The translations under genes were made by a program, and so were the position numbers. Positions 1 to 12,973 of a DNA stretch of 64,000 nt are shown one piece after another; position 1 is the first letter of the stretch; every line of letters begins with the position of its first letter. The notes beneath the pieces are model-generated. The model was not told where the DNA came from, did not search any database, and saw nothing but the letters and a program-made list of their open reading frames with translations. Source of the stretch: Topomyia yanbarensis (lineage: Eukaryota; Arthropoda; Insecta; Diptera; Culicidae); assembly GCF_030247195.1 (NCBI RefSeq), contig NC_080671.1, positions 200,430,625 through 200,494,624 on the forward strand, given 5' to 3'.

Positions 1-224
1 CTTAAAGGCATATATTGGAGCGAAGTCATAAGACTGTTTTATGAAATACATTATATGTACGTCTATGGAGTGCATGAATAAAGATGATGAATTCATAAGC
101 CTGCCTATGACATTCTAAAGCGTTCAATGACATCGTCAGAAGGTTGGTTCATATGCCTAGACTTATGAAATTCTCAGATGCTTTTTGCTCAGTGTATAAT
201 CGAAATAAAAAAAATTAACGAAAA

Positions 225-320
225 TTTTATTTTGCTTGTATTTTTACAGCTCCATTAATAAACATGGTCATTTTGACTGCAGCACAGTCCTATGTGTCGT
301 TTTGTCGTTAGACAACGAAT
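225..320 (+). repeat. Dispersed repeat, inverted copy at 22404-22500
   Basis: This stretch, containing TTTTGACTGCAGC and TGTGTCGTTTTGTC followed by TTAGACAACGAATT, is found again in reverse complement at 22404-22500 with most bases conserved. It lies directly upstream of MCM6. I cannot see the full ends of the element, so the family is not assigned. Confidence 0.6.
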
Positions 321-513
321 TACGATTTTATTTGCTGTGATATATTTCACTTTTCATTCAAAATATTTTTTTTCAGTGTGTCACCTTTTCTTTTACTGCG
401 ATATCTTGTACTCCATTACCTTTGGTCCTTTTGGCTATAAGCATAATTTTCACAGCTCTGTTTCCTTTATGTCAGCTGGCTCCTGTACTGTCACTCAAAG
501 CATCGGAAACAAC

Positions 514-522
514 TTTGGCGCG
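514..522 (+). promoter_or_regulatory. E2F-like motif upstream of MCM6
   Basis: TTTGGCGCG matches the E2F/DP consensus TTTSGCGC and lies about 190 bp upstream of the MCM6 start codon. MCM genes are established E2F targets in animals. That this copy is used is inference. Confidence 0.45.
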
Positions 523-708
523 TTTTCTGAAATATGTTTGGAGTTTGACTGCAGACAGCTGCAGTTACTTTGTACGACTGTTTCTGTAGTTTTTGTTATC
601 CTTGTTCATAAAGACTGTTAGTAGAGATCCTTTTGCACGCATTTTATGTTAGAATTATTGTTCTGAATATTTTAATATCGTACTTGTTTACGGCGCATTA
701 TAAGAAAA

Positions 709-3488
709 ATGGATGTTGCGGATGCCCATGTAGGACAGCTCCGTGTCAAAGATGAAGTTGGGATTCGATGCCAGAAACTTTTCCAGGATTTCTTAGAAGA
801 GTGAGTATTCTTGAAAATTAATAAGACTTGTAAGTTAATGCTTTGTTTTACAAGGTTTAAGGAAGACGGAGAATTCAAATACATGAAAACTGTTGCTGAT
901 TTAGTTAATCCGGATCGCTCGACTCTGGAAGTTAGCTTTGAAGACGTGGAAAAATATAACGAAAATCTCGCTACAACAATCATCGAGGAGTACTATAGAA
1001 TATTTCCGTTTATGTGTCAAGCAGTGTCGAATTTTGCCAAAGATCGAACTGAGCTGAAGAAGGAAAAGGAATGCTACGTATCTTTTACAGATGTTCCAAC
1101 CCGCCATAAAGTACGTGAACTTACGACATCTAAAATAGGAACGTTGATTCGCATTTCCGGACAAGTAGTCCGTACTCACCCGGTTCATCCTGAGCTGGTT
1201 ACGGGTACATTTGTTTGTTTGGATTGCCAAACAGAGATTCGTGACGTAGAACAGCAGTTTAAATTTACCAATCCTACAATTTGTCGTAATCCTGTCTGCT
1301 CCAATCGCCGTCGTTTCATGCTGGAAGTGGACAAATCACGGTTTATAGACTTTCAAAAAGTGCGTATCCAAGAAACACAGGCCGAACTTCCCAGGGGCTG
1401 CATTCCACGTTCAGTTGAGGTTATTTTACGCGCAGAGATTGTTGAAACTGTTCAAGCTGGTGATCGGTACGATTTCACCGGAACGCTCATCGTAGTTCCA
1501 GATGTGGGGGCTCTTCAGATGCCGGGAGCAAAGGCTGAAATTGGATCCCATCACAAGCATGGAGACAATGCAACCGAGGGTATCCGCGGACTGAAGGCGC
1601 TTGGCGTTCGCGATTTGAATTATAAAATGGCTTTTCTCGCTTGTTCGGTGCAAGCAACATCGTCCCGATTCGGTGGAACCGATATGCCGATGAGCGAGGT
1701 AACTGCAGAAGATATGAAAAAACATATGACCGATGCTGAGTGGAATAAGGTCTATGAGATGTCACGGGATCCGAAATTGTACCAGAATTTGATCAACAGT
1801 TTGTTTCCATCGGTTTATGGCAATGACGAAGTCAAACGTGGAATTTTATTAATGCTGTTTGGTGGCGTGGGAAAAACAACACAAGAGAGTAAGTTATAAA
1901 AAGTTTATTAGAAAGATTGTCAGCTAACGCGACATGCTAGTGCTTCTCGAACGAGAACGTTTCATGATTGGATTTTTTTTGTATAAGAAACTTAAAACTA
2001 AATCAAACTATTTTTTACATTCATGCGAAATTACGTTTGTTCTTCTTTTTGATCGTTTAGATTAGGAAGTTAAACTCGAAATCGACTTTACTAATACTTG
2101 TCAATTTTGATATTCCCTGTTTTCAGAGACCACATTACGTGGCGACATCAATTGTTGTATCGTTGGGGATCCCAGCACGGCCAAATCGCAGTTCTTGAAA
2201 CAAGTTGCAGACTTTTCACCGCGTGCAGTTTACACTTCGGGTAAAGCATCCTCCGCAAGTGGTTTAACAGCAGCAGTAGTTAAAGACGAAGAAAGCTTTG
2301 ATTTCGTGATAGAAGCCGGTGCGCTTATGTTGGCCGATAATGGTATCTGTTGCATCGATGAGTTTGACAAGATGGATCCTCATGACCAGGTGGCCATACA
2401 TGAGGCAATGGAACAGCAGACAATCTCAATTGCCAAGGCAGGAGTGCGAGCTACCCTCAATGCTAGGACTTCTATATTGGCCGCTGCAAATCCGATTGGC
2501 GGGCGGTATGATCGGTCGAAATCACTTCAGCAAAATGTTCAGCTAACTGCTCCCATTATGTCACGGTTTGATCTGTTCTTCATTCTAGTAGATGAGTGTA
2601 ACGAGGTTGTAGATTATGCAATTGCTAGAAAGATAGTAGATCTTCATTCCCACATTGAGGATCGTGTAGACCAAGTGTATTCCAGGGAAGATGTCTTGCG
2701 TTATATTATGTTCGCTCGACAGTTCAAACCCATCATTACTAGGGAGGCCTTGGAATTGTTAGTGGAAAATTATGGTCATCTACGGCAACGGGATACAGGG
2801 ACATCCGGCAAAAGCACGTGGCGCATCACCGTCCGACAGCTAGAAAGTATGATCCGATTGAGCGAAGCCATGGCGAAGATGGAATGCAGCGAAGAAGTCG
2901 GTGAAAAGCAAGTCAAAGAAGCTTATCGGTTGCTAAATAAATCCATCATACGCGTGGAACAACCGGACATTCACTTCGATGACGAAGACGATGCAGAGCT
3001 CGCTTTGGCAATGGACGCAGAGGAAGTTTCCCAGCAACTGAATGGCCATGATGAGAACGGTCATGCCGAAAATGGACATGATGCTCCAAAGAAAAAATTA
3101 ACTCTTTCATTTGATGAGTACAGGAGCTTATCCAATATGCTGGTAATTCACATGCGCAGTGAAGAGTCCCGTTTTGAGTCTGAAGATTCTCAGTCAGATG
3201 GCATAAAGAAGTCTGAACTAATAAACTGGTATCTGGAGCAGGTTAGCGATCAAATCGAGAGTGAGGAAGAACTATTTGAGAGGAAAACTTTGATCGAAAA
3301 AGTTGTTGACCGACTGATTTACCATGTAATTTTATTGAATGTTTTGTTGTGAGCTCCGAATCAATGAAATTTTTTATTCACAGGATCAAGTAATTATTCC
3401 ATTGAAGACAGCAGCACTTGGCGACAAAGATACTCAGGAAGAAGATCCATTACTCGTTGTTCATCCGAATTATATAGTCGAATCTTAA
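709..3488 (+). CDS. Mcm6: DNA replication licensing factor MCM6 (4 exons)
   Basis: MCM6 is a subunit of the MCM2-7 hexamer, the nuclear replicative helicase. The exons are 709-800, 855-1888, 2127-3325 and 3384-3488, joined by GT-AG introns of 54, 238 and 58 bp. They give 809 aa, close to the roughly 817 aa of Drosophila Mcm6. The N-terminus ([20 protein letters not shown]) closely matches insect MCM6. A zinc finger CLDC...CRNPVC lies near residues 151-176. Walker [10 protein letters not shown] is near 389, Walker B CIDEFDKM near 451 and the arginine finger SRFD near 521. The C-terminus ends [14 protein letters not shown]. An acidic low-complexity linker ([11 protein letters not shown]) precedes the C-terminal winged-helix region. 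Splice phases agree with homologous sequence across every junction, and no frame breaks are seen. The gene converges on PCNA. Confidence 0.97.
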
Positions 3489-4179
3489 TTCTTTCTCTGA
3501 GAGATCTAGTTTGTTGCGGTCCATTTGTTATTTAAAATTATCTGATGCTTGCACTTAATATAACGACATTTTTACAAATATTACAAATCCTTATTTTATG
3601 TTTCCATGTAGGGGAAAGTGAGGCAATATCGCCACGTGAGGCGCGTTAAGCACCCTTGTTAGAAAGTGTATTACTTCAACTTACAAATAATAGAAAAAGT
3701 TACGAAAATCTGACGGGTTGTCAAAAAACAAAAATATAAGAACCCAGCTATATGAAATAAGCTTTCGAAAGACGTAGGGTGATTTCAGGAGAGATATCGC
3801 GTCGGGTGAGATGGCGCACTCTCTACTTAACACTGGAGAGCTACAATAATGCTTATTATTAACCAACATAAGAAATAATTATATTATGTGCGTCCAGTTG
3901 CATTTTGGATCGCCTAGTGGCGATCCCTTGAATTATACAGCTGTTTGACACATACGTTCGTTTGACATGACGGTGCATTGTAAGCTGTAAAAAATAAACG
4001 GAAGAGACACCTTGGCCGCTATTAGTGCCGACAATCGGAATTCGATCATAGTGGAAAGGTAGTGATTTCGTTACAGGAAAGACCAAAATTGACTCACATT
4101 TACCGTTTAGTGTTTTGTTTTGTCAAAGCATAATGCACACAACTGTTCTGAGCTTTTCTCATTAAGCTATGCATTTTTC
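3489..4179. other. Region downstream of MCM6, no gene
   Basis: This contains the MCM6 3' UTR, with no clear AATAAA near the stop codon. AT-rich sequence with MITE-like scraps follows, for example GTAGGGGAAAGTGAGGCAAT at 3610. A short perfect hairpin (GGATCGCC, TAGT loop, GGCGATCC) lies near 3907-3926. Confidence 0.4.
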
Positions 4180-4615
4180 GCATTTGTAGCTCGTTTTGTC
4201 GAGTTAGATAAGTGTGGTATTTCACTTCCCTAGCTAACGACAAAAATCCAAAAGCACCGGCAACTCTCGCTGTGGAGGATAAGCCGCACAAGAATTGCTT
4301 TCTGCCACAGCTTACAAAAGTAGAGAGAAGCAGGTAGAAAATCAGCAAGGTCTGGGAAAGACACTGCGGTGTCTTCCGAAATTCTCGCTGGGTGCACAAA
4401 ATTCGGTTATTCGTCATCAGTCACTAGGGAGGTTCTAACAAAGGACCAAAGCTATTCTCTCTGACAAACAGTTGAGAACCACTGCAGGAGCAGCCAACAT
4501 TAACAGTTAAAATTATTGATCGTCTCACTAGACCCGGAGTAAATGATATAAAACCCGGAGGCCCGTCTCCAAAAATCGGAGTCTCCGGGTTAAACCCGGA
4601 GGGGTGGTTACTCTA
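4180..4615 (-). mobile_element. Relic of the hAT-like element seen at 33751-36172
   Basis: The right edge (about 4530-4615, read on the minus strand) repeats the left end of the 33751-36172 element: ACCACCCCTCCGGGTTTAAC, then CCGGAGACTCCG and further CTCCGGGT blocks. Bases 4230-4330 match the reverse complement of 35830-35970 (TATTTCACTTCCC and GAGGATAAG blocks), in the order expected for an inverted copy. The other terminus was not found, so this is a truncated or deleted derivative. Confidence 0.6.
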
Positions 4616-5272
4616 TTGGCTAGGAAAGCGTTGTGGACAATTTGATTGTTCGTGCTGTAATGTGAACTGTTCTCCACAAGCCAGTTGCTGCAGATAGTGG
4701 AAAGTGCACAAACCGTAGTGTTTATGCTATTGTATTGTAATTTAAGAATGAATTGTTTCCGCACAATGCTATTTTTTCTCATTGTGGGGGGCTTGGTGAC
4801 TTCTTCTGATATAACAAGATATCGGATTCAATTTCTGATCAATCCAGAATATTCCCGGAAAGGAATATCCCTAGGATTACCTTGGGTTAGTGGTTGGCAA
4901 CTTTCAATGAAGAGACTTGATGTGGAAGATAATATCTATATTATATATATATATATACACCCAAAAAAAAGTAAACGTTATACCTATTGATTTTACACAT
5001 AGTTTTTTGCAATTAACGAGGCATATAGACACTATTTGCTGGAACATAAACCTAATGTGTGTATTTACAAGAAATATTAATCTTACATTTACATTTCATA
5101 ACTATTAGGCACATAAAACCCCATTCTATAACAGTATGCATATATAACTTATGTGTGTGCATACATAGTTTATGCAATTGACACATAGAAGGTATGTGTG
5201 CGCGTGATAACAATAGCATTTCTTCTTCATATGAATTTTAAGCGGTTTGAAGCAAATAGAATTAACGTTTGA
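4616..5272. other. AT-rich intergenic sequence with short (TA)n
   Basis: No gene is recognised. A short (TA)n tract lies near 4941-4960, followed by AT-rich sequence up to the assembly gap. Open readings here have no coding character. Confidence 0.4.
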
Positions 5273-5772
5273 NNNNNNNNNNNNNNNNNNNNNNNNNNNN
5301 NNNNNNNNNNNNNNNNNNNNNNNNNNNNNNNNNNNNNNNNNNNNNNNNNNNNNNNNNNNNNNNNNNNNNNNNNNNNNNNNNNNNNNNNNNNNNNNNNNNN
5401 NNNNNNNNNNNNNNNNNNNNNNNNNNNNNNNNNNNNNNNNNNNNNNNNNNNNNNNNNNNNNNNNNNNNNNNNNNNNNNNNNNNNNNNNNNNNNNNNNNNN
5501 NNNNNNNNNNNNNNNNNNNNNNNNNNNNNNNNNNNNNNNNNNNNNNNNNNNNNNNNNNNNNNNNNNNNNNNNNNNNNNNNNNNNNNNNNNNNNNNNNNNN
5601 NNNNNNNNNNNNNNNNNNNNNNNNNNNNNNNNNNNNNNNNNNNNNNNNNNNNNNNNNNNNNNNNNNNNNNNNNNNNNNNNNNNNNNNNNNNNNNNNNNNN
5701 NNNNNNNNNNNNNNNNNNNNNNNNNNNNNNNNNNNNNNNNNNNNNNNNNNNNNNNNNNNNNNNNNNNNNNNN
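5273..5772. other. Assembly gap, 500 Ns
   Basis: There are exactly 500 N characters, probably a fixed-size placeholder, so the real distance is unknown. Confidence 0.99.
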
Positions 5773-5909
5773 TAACACCCTCGTTTTCTTCATACTCATT
5801 TAGAGTATTGATTTCCAGACAAACGATTATGAGAAGCAATTGTAGAGCCCCAGTTTTATTTTTGTTTCATTCTAAATCCGTTCATTTGGCACAGCAACAA
5901 TAACGAATA

Positions 5910-6278
5910 CAGTGAATCTGATTTTATCAGCCCCCGATTTCATCTACCCCCGATTTTATCAGCTTTTTGACCCGATTTTATCAGCTTCATATGAAAATTG
6001 ATAGTTGGTAGTTTGATGGGCTCTAGCAGTCGAACCAAATTGAATTCGAGTAAATCCTTTCTTGAGCATATTTTTCTTATCTTAGAGATCCGAAACATGC
6101 AAAGTTTTTTTTGAATTTTGCACTGTCTGACCCCCTTAAGGGCAGTTTAAGCAAAATAATCAGGAAAGCTTATGAGGCTTCTTAAAAAGAAAGAAAAATA
6201 TATGTCCCGATTTTATCAATGTCCCGGTTTTATCAACCTAAAGTTGACCAAGGGGCTGATAAAAACGGGTCTTAACTG
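5910..6278. mobile_element. Tc1/pogo-like MITE, copy 1
   Basis: The left end CAGTGAATCTGATTTTATCA and the right end, which in reverse complement reads CAGTTAAGACCCGTTTTTAT then CAGCCCC, form an imperfect terminal inverted repeat of about 28 bp. Both sides are flanked by TA (5908-5909, 6279-6280), the target duplication of Tc1/mariner/pogo elements. The 369 bp interior has several TTTTATCAG repeats and no transposase. A second copy in the other orientation is at 56621-57252. Confidence 0.7.
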
Positions 6279-7036
6279 TATAACAACCGCGGGCGGTTAT
6301 TAGTGATTTGGATTTTTTGACATTCTTATCAATCATCTCCATATGGTTGCGCGCCATTTGCGGCAAGCAGGAAAAACAAGTTAACATTTGAAAAGGCCGT
6401 TTGAATTTTACAACACTTTGGTGACCTCGAGTATCGTGTCTGCTAGGTCTGTGGCCTGATAGGATTTTTTGCAGAACAATTCAACTCGCAAAGTGAATTA
6501 CACTTTGCGAGTTGAATTGGCTACAGCTTGACACAAAGGCATTTCATGCTTAAGACAAAACATTCATCCGTTTGCATTGAAACCAGATCCGTCTTTCTAA
6601 AGACGTATTCTTTTATATATGGACAACAACACAACTGAGTAGAAAGTTCCAACAAGCCATCCAAATGTGTCGAGATGAGGCAAGCATTTTTAATGCATTA
6701 TTCCCAAAAAGCAATATTTTGAGACAAGGGTTGTATTTTCAACTCTTCTGACAGTCTCTTACAGATATGCTACATTTACAGACTTTTGAAATATCAATAG
6801 ACTGTTTAGCAAAATTGTACAAGAATGACGATTCGAAGGAATTATTTCTTCTTTGTCTAGTCTTCAGACTATTTAAATATTCTCAACTATCTCAACAAAA
6901 CACGTGGCATTTCTGCCCGAGTGTAACTTTGTCATCAAAATTATTAATCAACATATGCATTCGATTATGTATAAAGTAGGTATTGTAAAGATCTTTAATT
7001 AGTAGATATCGATTGAAGAGATAACATAACACACAT
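6279..7036. other. Intergenic sequence with a perfect 19-bp-arm hairpin
   Basis: No gene is recognised between the MITE and the PCNA stop codon. A perfect inverted repeat at 6477-6519 has 19 bp arms (CAATTCAACTCGCAAAGTG), a 5 base loop and then the complement. The rest is AT-rich and contains the PCNA 3' UTR on the minus strand. Confidence 0.45.
6477..6519. repeat. Perfect hairpin, 19-bp arms
   Basis: CAATTCAACTCGCAAAGTG at 6477-6495 is followed by AATTA and its exact reverse complement at 6501-6519. It is about 520 bp beyond the PCNA stop codon. It may be a MITE core or an excision scar; no function is claimed. Confidence 0.8.
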
Positions 7037-8250
<1,214 letters not shown>

Positions 8251-8281
8251 TTTTTCTAATTTATACATGTTGCGATTAATT

Positions 8282-8731
8282 CTATAGTTACTATCAAAGA
8301 GAATAGGGAAAGAGGCGAATAGTGTGAAGCCGAAAATACCTTATTGAGCAGACCAATCGTGCAATGTAAATAAACATTACTCATGCCTGAGTTGGAGGAG
8401 ATAAGTATTGTACATCTATCAAAAAAGAAATTTGAATTTTCGTCAGAATTCAGTTCAGTCATGATTTTAAGGTGCATTCTAGAGTATATGTATAAGTAAA
8501 AACAAGCTTTAAAATTATTCCATCTCTTTGTTTCAAAATGCACATCATTTGATAAACAAATCGAACGATCGACAGACGGTTTCTTTTCAAAATATAATAG
8601 GAGTCATTTAAAGTGCTGCCTGTGGAAGCGGTTGCCAAAATTCTAGTGTTGAAATCATCATAAAGGGAGTGTTGCCTTTTTGACTGATTTTCACTCTTCG
8701 TCTCTTTCCCTATTCTCTTTGGTTACTATAG
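8282..8731. mobile_element. MITE with about 40 bp terminal inverted repeats
   Basis: The left end (CTATAGTTACTATCAAAGAG, then AATAGGGAAAGAGGCGAATA) and the right end are reverse complements with few changes. The 450 bp interior is non-coding. A diverged relative occupies about 22950-23600, and a further end fragment is at 18584-18640 (GGAGAGAGACGAATAGTGTG). Confidence 0.65.
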
Positions 8732-8906
8732 GTTTGTTCCAGTACCAGGAGAAACTGGAAGTACTCCGGAGCAAACAGGGAGAAAATCGTTCCTGTACTA
8801 TCTTCTTCTCTTTTTTCTTCTTGTGGTGGAAAACCGGAGTGAAAAGGAGCAAGACTTTTTTGCTCCGGAGCAACAGGGAGTAACTTCCATGTACTGGAAC
8901 AAACCT
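8730..8906. mobile_element. Small MITE, TIR AGGTTTGTTCCAGTAC
   Basis: The 16 bp ends AGGTTTGTTCCAGTAC are perfectly inverted. The subterminal regions share CTCCGGAGCAA and CAGGGAG blocks in inverted order. The element abuts the previous MITE, inserted at its ACTATA end. Confidence 0.65.
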
Positions 8907-8994
8907 TATATTCATAGTGAGGCGGACACAAAAGCCGGTAACTGGCAAGATGGAGAGAAAGGTGGGAACATTTGACACTTTTGAGTGTATTAGT

Positions 8995-10004
8995 ATTATC
9001 ACAGCCCGAATAGAAATGTACAGTAACAAAACCATGATTTTCACTGTGACAGTACAGTAATTTTACAATAATTTACAGTAAGTTTTAGTGTTATGCTACA
9101 ATACAAAAACAATAAACTTTAACGTTTTTACAGTAAATTTCAATGTAAAATAGACTTTTACAGTGAAAAAGGGAGGTGGTTATGTATCTTAACATTAAAA
9201 AAATCAATTTTTCTCCATACATTTTTTTCTCGAAAACAGTAAAATTTAATGTGAATGCACTGTATCAGTTTTTTGCTGAACAGTGAAATTTATTGTTACA
9301 TGAAATATTATTGTAAATCTGCTGTGAGAACTTGGCATCGAACAATGTTGAAACAGTAATAACTATAATATTTATTGTTTTATGATTGTTTGTAGGGTAA
9401 ATGCTATTGTAAAATTCTATCCGGGAGAGAACAAACATCCATGATCGAACAAAAATATTTAAAAAACATGTGTAAACATTTGAATTAATATACTAAAAAC
9501 ACTAGCGCCGCCACACCAACCTATCCCAACGATCCGTCAAATCGATTCCGGAACCGGTTCGAAATCCTGGATGGATTCTGCATGGAATCTAGCTCGAAGA
9601 AAACAACCGATTCCGACTCTATCGGTTGACGCATTTGAGCTGGAATTCATGCTGGAAGTCCGAATCGGTTCCGGACTAGTTTGACTGGGTAGAGGAATAA
9701 CCGCTGTCAATTCTGTCGCACTCAGCCACAAAAGAACATGACGACAGTAGCGCACCTGGTTTAGATATCAAAACTACCTTCGAAACCGTTAGAGATTTTA
9801 CACAAGTTGAATGCTGAAGATGGACGTCTGTTCTCTGTGGTATTATACTTGCAAAATTAAGCATGGCGGCCGGGGCCCTTGAAGTAAACATCAACATCCG
9901 AACGAGTATCCTGATTCTTTGGCGCACGATGAAAAGTCAGAAAACGCCGAGCTTCACTTCGGATCTATCGATTAGAACACTTATGGACACTTTTTACCTC
10001 GAAA
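8995..10004. repeat. Insertion in left arm: ACAGTAA-rich and hairpin repeats
   Basis: This segment is missing from the matching right arm. Bases 9020-9420 are made of scattered ACAGTAA/TTTACTGT-like motifs without coding character. Bases 9535-9685 form an imperfect hairpin whose ends are GTCAAATCGATTCCGGAACC and the inverted form of GTCAAACTAGTCCGGAACCG. Confidence 0.45.
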
Positions 10005-10219
10005 AAAACCGATTAAATTAACTATGACCGAACCGAAACAAAACTTATGGCAACAGAAGGGCCCGCTACGTCAACTGTTTGTGCTTTTCTTCTTCATATC
10101 CTCTTGTTTTTTCGACTTCATCAATGAAAAATGACAACCGCACTCACACACAGAAAAAAATGTGCCCACCTGTATCCGTCTTGGGTAACTGGTAGCTCTT
10201 ATTTCAAGAAAAAAAACAC

Positions 10220-10368
10220 TAGAGCACTCTAGTTAGAGTGTGGCCAAAAGGCCATGACGTATCCAAACGAACATGGAATTTGACGTATACACAATAGAAA
10301 TACGTCAAATTTCATGTTCGTATGGATACGTCATGGCCTCTTGGCCACACTCTAACTAGAGTGCTCTA
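10220..10368. mobile_element. Near-perfect palindromic MITE
   Basis: Two arms of about 68 bp are inverted with only a few mismatches around a short AT loop. They begin TAGAGCACTCTAGTTAGAGT and contain GGCCATGACGTATCC. The 149 bp unit would fold into one long hairpin and is non-coding. Confidence 0.8.
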
Positions 10369-10599
10369 GAAAACACCGGCATCCCATGCAAATGTTCAAG
10401 CCTTAGAGTATGTTCAGGAGTGTTTCAGTTCTAGATTCATAATTTTGACAGTTCTATAATATATAACTGAAAATTTTAAAACTGGAACTTGCTTTCCCCA
10501 GCAGCAGTTTTAGCGGATGTTCTATTCAGTTTAAAATTCATGTCTCGCCATACCTTCAGCGTTACTGCATTCAAATTTATTTTTTTCCAGTCTATGTGG

Positions 10600-10882
10600 T
10601 CTAAGTGTCTGTGCTGAATACTTTGCATGTATTTAAAACACAGTTCTAAACGTGTTTTAAAATCAGCAACAAATAGAACAGCGTCGCATGTTCAGGAGCG
10701 TTTCATTTTTATAAGAGTTTCAAAGTAGAACTGGAACTGAAACAATCACATCTCCAGCAGAGCATTTTGTTTTATACTTTCGAACAGTTTTGTTTTAAAA
10801 TTTAAAACTGCTATACCACGCCGTTCTATTTGTTTAGAACTGTGTTTTAAATACATGGAGAGAACTCAACACAGATACTTAT
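10600..10882. mobile_element. MITE with about 50 bp inverted ends
   Basis: CATGTATTTAAAACACAGTT followed by CTAAAC near 10627-10652 is inverted at about 10830-10855, and the outer bases (AAGTGTCTGTG / AAGTATCTGTG) also pair. The interior holds AACTGAAAC/GTTTTAAAAT motifs and no coding sequence. Confidence 0.6.
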
Positions 10883-10894
10883 GTGGTTTTTGTT

Positions 10895-10988
10895 TGAGGC
10901 GAAACTGAGTCAGTTCCTAACCCCAACTGCTGTCAAAATGTATGAACTGACAGCGGTTGGGGTTAGAACCTGACTCAGTTTCAGGTTC
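10895..10988 (+). mobile_element. Hairpin element, copy 1
   Basis: Arms GAAACTGAGTCAG...CTAACCCCAAC...CTGTC pair with their inverted copy around the loop AAAATGTATGAACT. A second copy, inverted relative to this one, lies at 11305-11401. Confidence 0.75.
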
Positions 10989-11304
10989 AAGCGAAATCGC
11001 TATTGCTTGTGGCACTAAAAACTGGATTCTAATCGCACTGCGCACTTACCATTCTTCCATTAAATTCTTCTCATAGACCGGTTAGTTCGACTGGTCTGTC
11101 TATGAAAGTACCATCTCTACCACTTGAAATACATGTTTTTTGACAGCTCGCAGTTTTGAGATCACTCGCACTTTAAAAGTGCGGAGTCCAGGTTGGTGGG
11201 AAGTGCGCAATATTAGACTTAAAACGGATACGGGTGTGCACATTTTTTTCTGTGTGTGAGTGCGGTTGTCATTTTTCTTTGATGAAGCTTATGGCGATTT
11301 CGCT

Positions 11305-11401
11305 TGAACCTGAAACTGAATCAGGTTCTAACCCCAACCGCTGTCAGTTCATACATTTTGACAGCAGTTGGGGTTAGGAACTGACTCAGTTTCGCCTCAA
11401 A
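11305..11401 (-). mobile_element. Hairpin element, copy 2
   Basis: Same sequence as 10895-10988 in reverse orientation, with its own internal palindrome. The two copies are part of the larger inverted symmetry of this nest. Confidence 0.75.
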
Positions 11402-11416
11402 CGAAAACCACATTAG

Positions 11417-12973
11417 TATGCACCTCTTGCGAAATGAGGTCGCGAAATATTTTTCCTTCTTCCGTGCGGAATTTTGACATTTGTTCGCGAAAACTAGTCT
11501 GTGTGTTTGCTGTTAGATGTCGCTTTTGATAACTGGAAAACGACATCAGCTGTTGTTTGTTTATTTCTTTTTTATATTTCTGTTGTCATTTAAATGTTTT
11601 AAATAATGTATTTTATTAATTCATCACGGATGTGTATGAAATCGGTAACAATTGTAAACCTATTTGCCATTCATGAAGCTCTCAGGGAAGTGACGTACTC
11701 AGCGTGAATCATATTTCGAGCATGATTAATCATAATGCTTATTTGTGACGGTTCCGGATGTCTCGGGGAAGTTCAGTCTGACCAATTTAGACAGCACAAT
11801 TCCTGCAATCGGAAATTTAAATCATTGGCTGGCCATTTTCTATCTAAATTGGCTGCTTCTACCGGTTCCAGAAGACCCAGGGAAATGATCGAAATTCGCT
11901 CAAACCAAATCTATTGTAATTGTCCGAATCGTAACTCTTAATCGGCGTTTGACCATTAAGAAGCAAATCTGATTGCCTTGGCCGCCTTTACAAGTCTCGG
12001 GGAAACTACCTTTCGAAACACGCTTCGGAATCCGGAAATATAACGCAAATATAACAACCGACTCCGACTCAATCGGTTTCAAATCGAACCAAACCCTAGG
12101 ATTTAAACTTTGGCTGACTTTAAAAATCGATTATGATAACAATGGCTACTACTAAATGTTCTGGAAGTCTCAGGGAATGCTACCAATAATCAGTAAGGAT
12201 ACAAACCTATTTTTGGTATAACAATTGTGAGAATCGTAGTTCAAATTTATTGCCATAAGTAATTCGTGGTAATTCTTATTGCATGAAACACTAGAGAGGT
12301 TTAAGGAATTGCGCATATTGCTACTACTTGCATTACTGCCACAAGAAGCATAATTGTCCCATGTGTATAGGGATTCCCATAGCACATGGGACAGTTTTGC
12401 TTCTAGCGGCAGAATACCTCACACAAAAAATGCTGTTCAAGTCTGATATTACACCGAAAGTTAGACGAATTAACTGAATTCTTATTTGATTGTCAGATTG
12501 ACCCTGTATGTAAATTATGGAAAAGATGTTATAAGCCTCAGTCATAATACATTAATACGTTATAATCCACTTAAAACGAGTGTATTGCTAGTTAGGCACT
12601 TTCCAATCAGTTAGGTCCTTTCATAATCAGTTCGGTCATAAAAATCAATTAGGCCCTTTTATTAATTGTTGTAAAATCGCTATCAAAATTCTTCATGATC
12701 AAATGTTGCGTTATGTACGTGCTCGGGAAGATATTTGTTAATGGAAAACATGAAATTTCAATTTGTTACATTTTGCAGTTAGGCCCTTTTCAAATTTTTG
12801 GATAGAACTGGGTAGAGATAAATTGTAATTTTAATTGTAAATTTATTACCCTGTTGGTTACATATGTCAGGTCAAGGAAGAAAAAAAATTAATAAAATTA
12901 TAAATTCAGAATCATAACAAGTATGACCCAAAAAAGCTCTTATGCCTTTCACCAGTAGCTGGTCGAAAACACT
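11417..12973. other. Left part of the Pack-type element, non-coding
   Basis: No gene is recognised. Bases 11740-12180 contain degenerate GGTTCCGGA / TCTCGGGGAA motifs like those of the dominant dispersed repeat. A micro-hairpin MITE is at 12332-12414. Bases 12580-12800 repeat AGTTAGGCCCTTT-like words four or five times. Confidence 0.4.
12332..12414. mobile_element. Micro-hairpin MITE, copy 1
   Basis: About 83 bp: TTACTGCC...GAAGCATAATTGTCCCATGT...GGGATTCCC...ACATGGGACAG...GCTTC...GGCAGAA. The whole unit is a palindrome. It closely matches 63563-63646 and is related to 57547-57629. Confidence 0.8.

Larger units (their letters stand above)
1..708. other. Upstream region of MCM6, partly repeat-derived
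   Basis: No credible gene is seen. Bases 1-200 are AT-rich with loose repeats of TTATGAAAT/CATAAG type. Bases 225-320 belong to a dispersed repeat with an inverted copy at 22404-22500. Bases 320-620 can be read open for 109 codons, but the reading begins inside the repeat and resembles no known protein. An E2F-like site lies at 514-522. The MCM6 transcription start must lie in the last few hundred bases but has no TATA box that I can see. Confidence 0.5.

Noticed and set aside
292..621. 109-codon reading upstream of MCM6
   Set aside because: It starts in a dispersed repeat and has low-complexity hydrophobic composition with no protein family resemblance.
5126..5903. Several long readings across 5.2-5.9 kb
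   Set aside because: They are made of N bases in the assembly gap.
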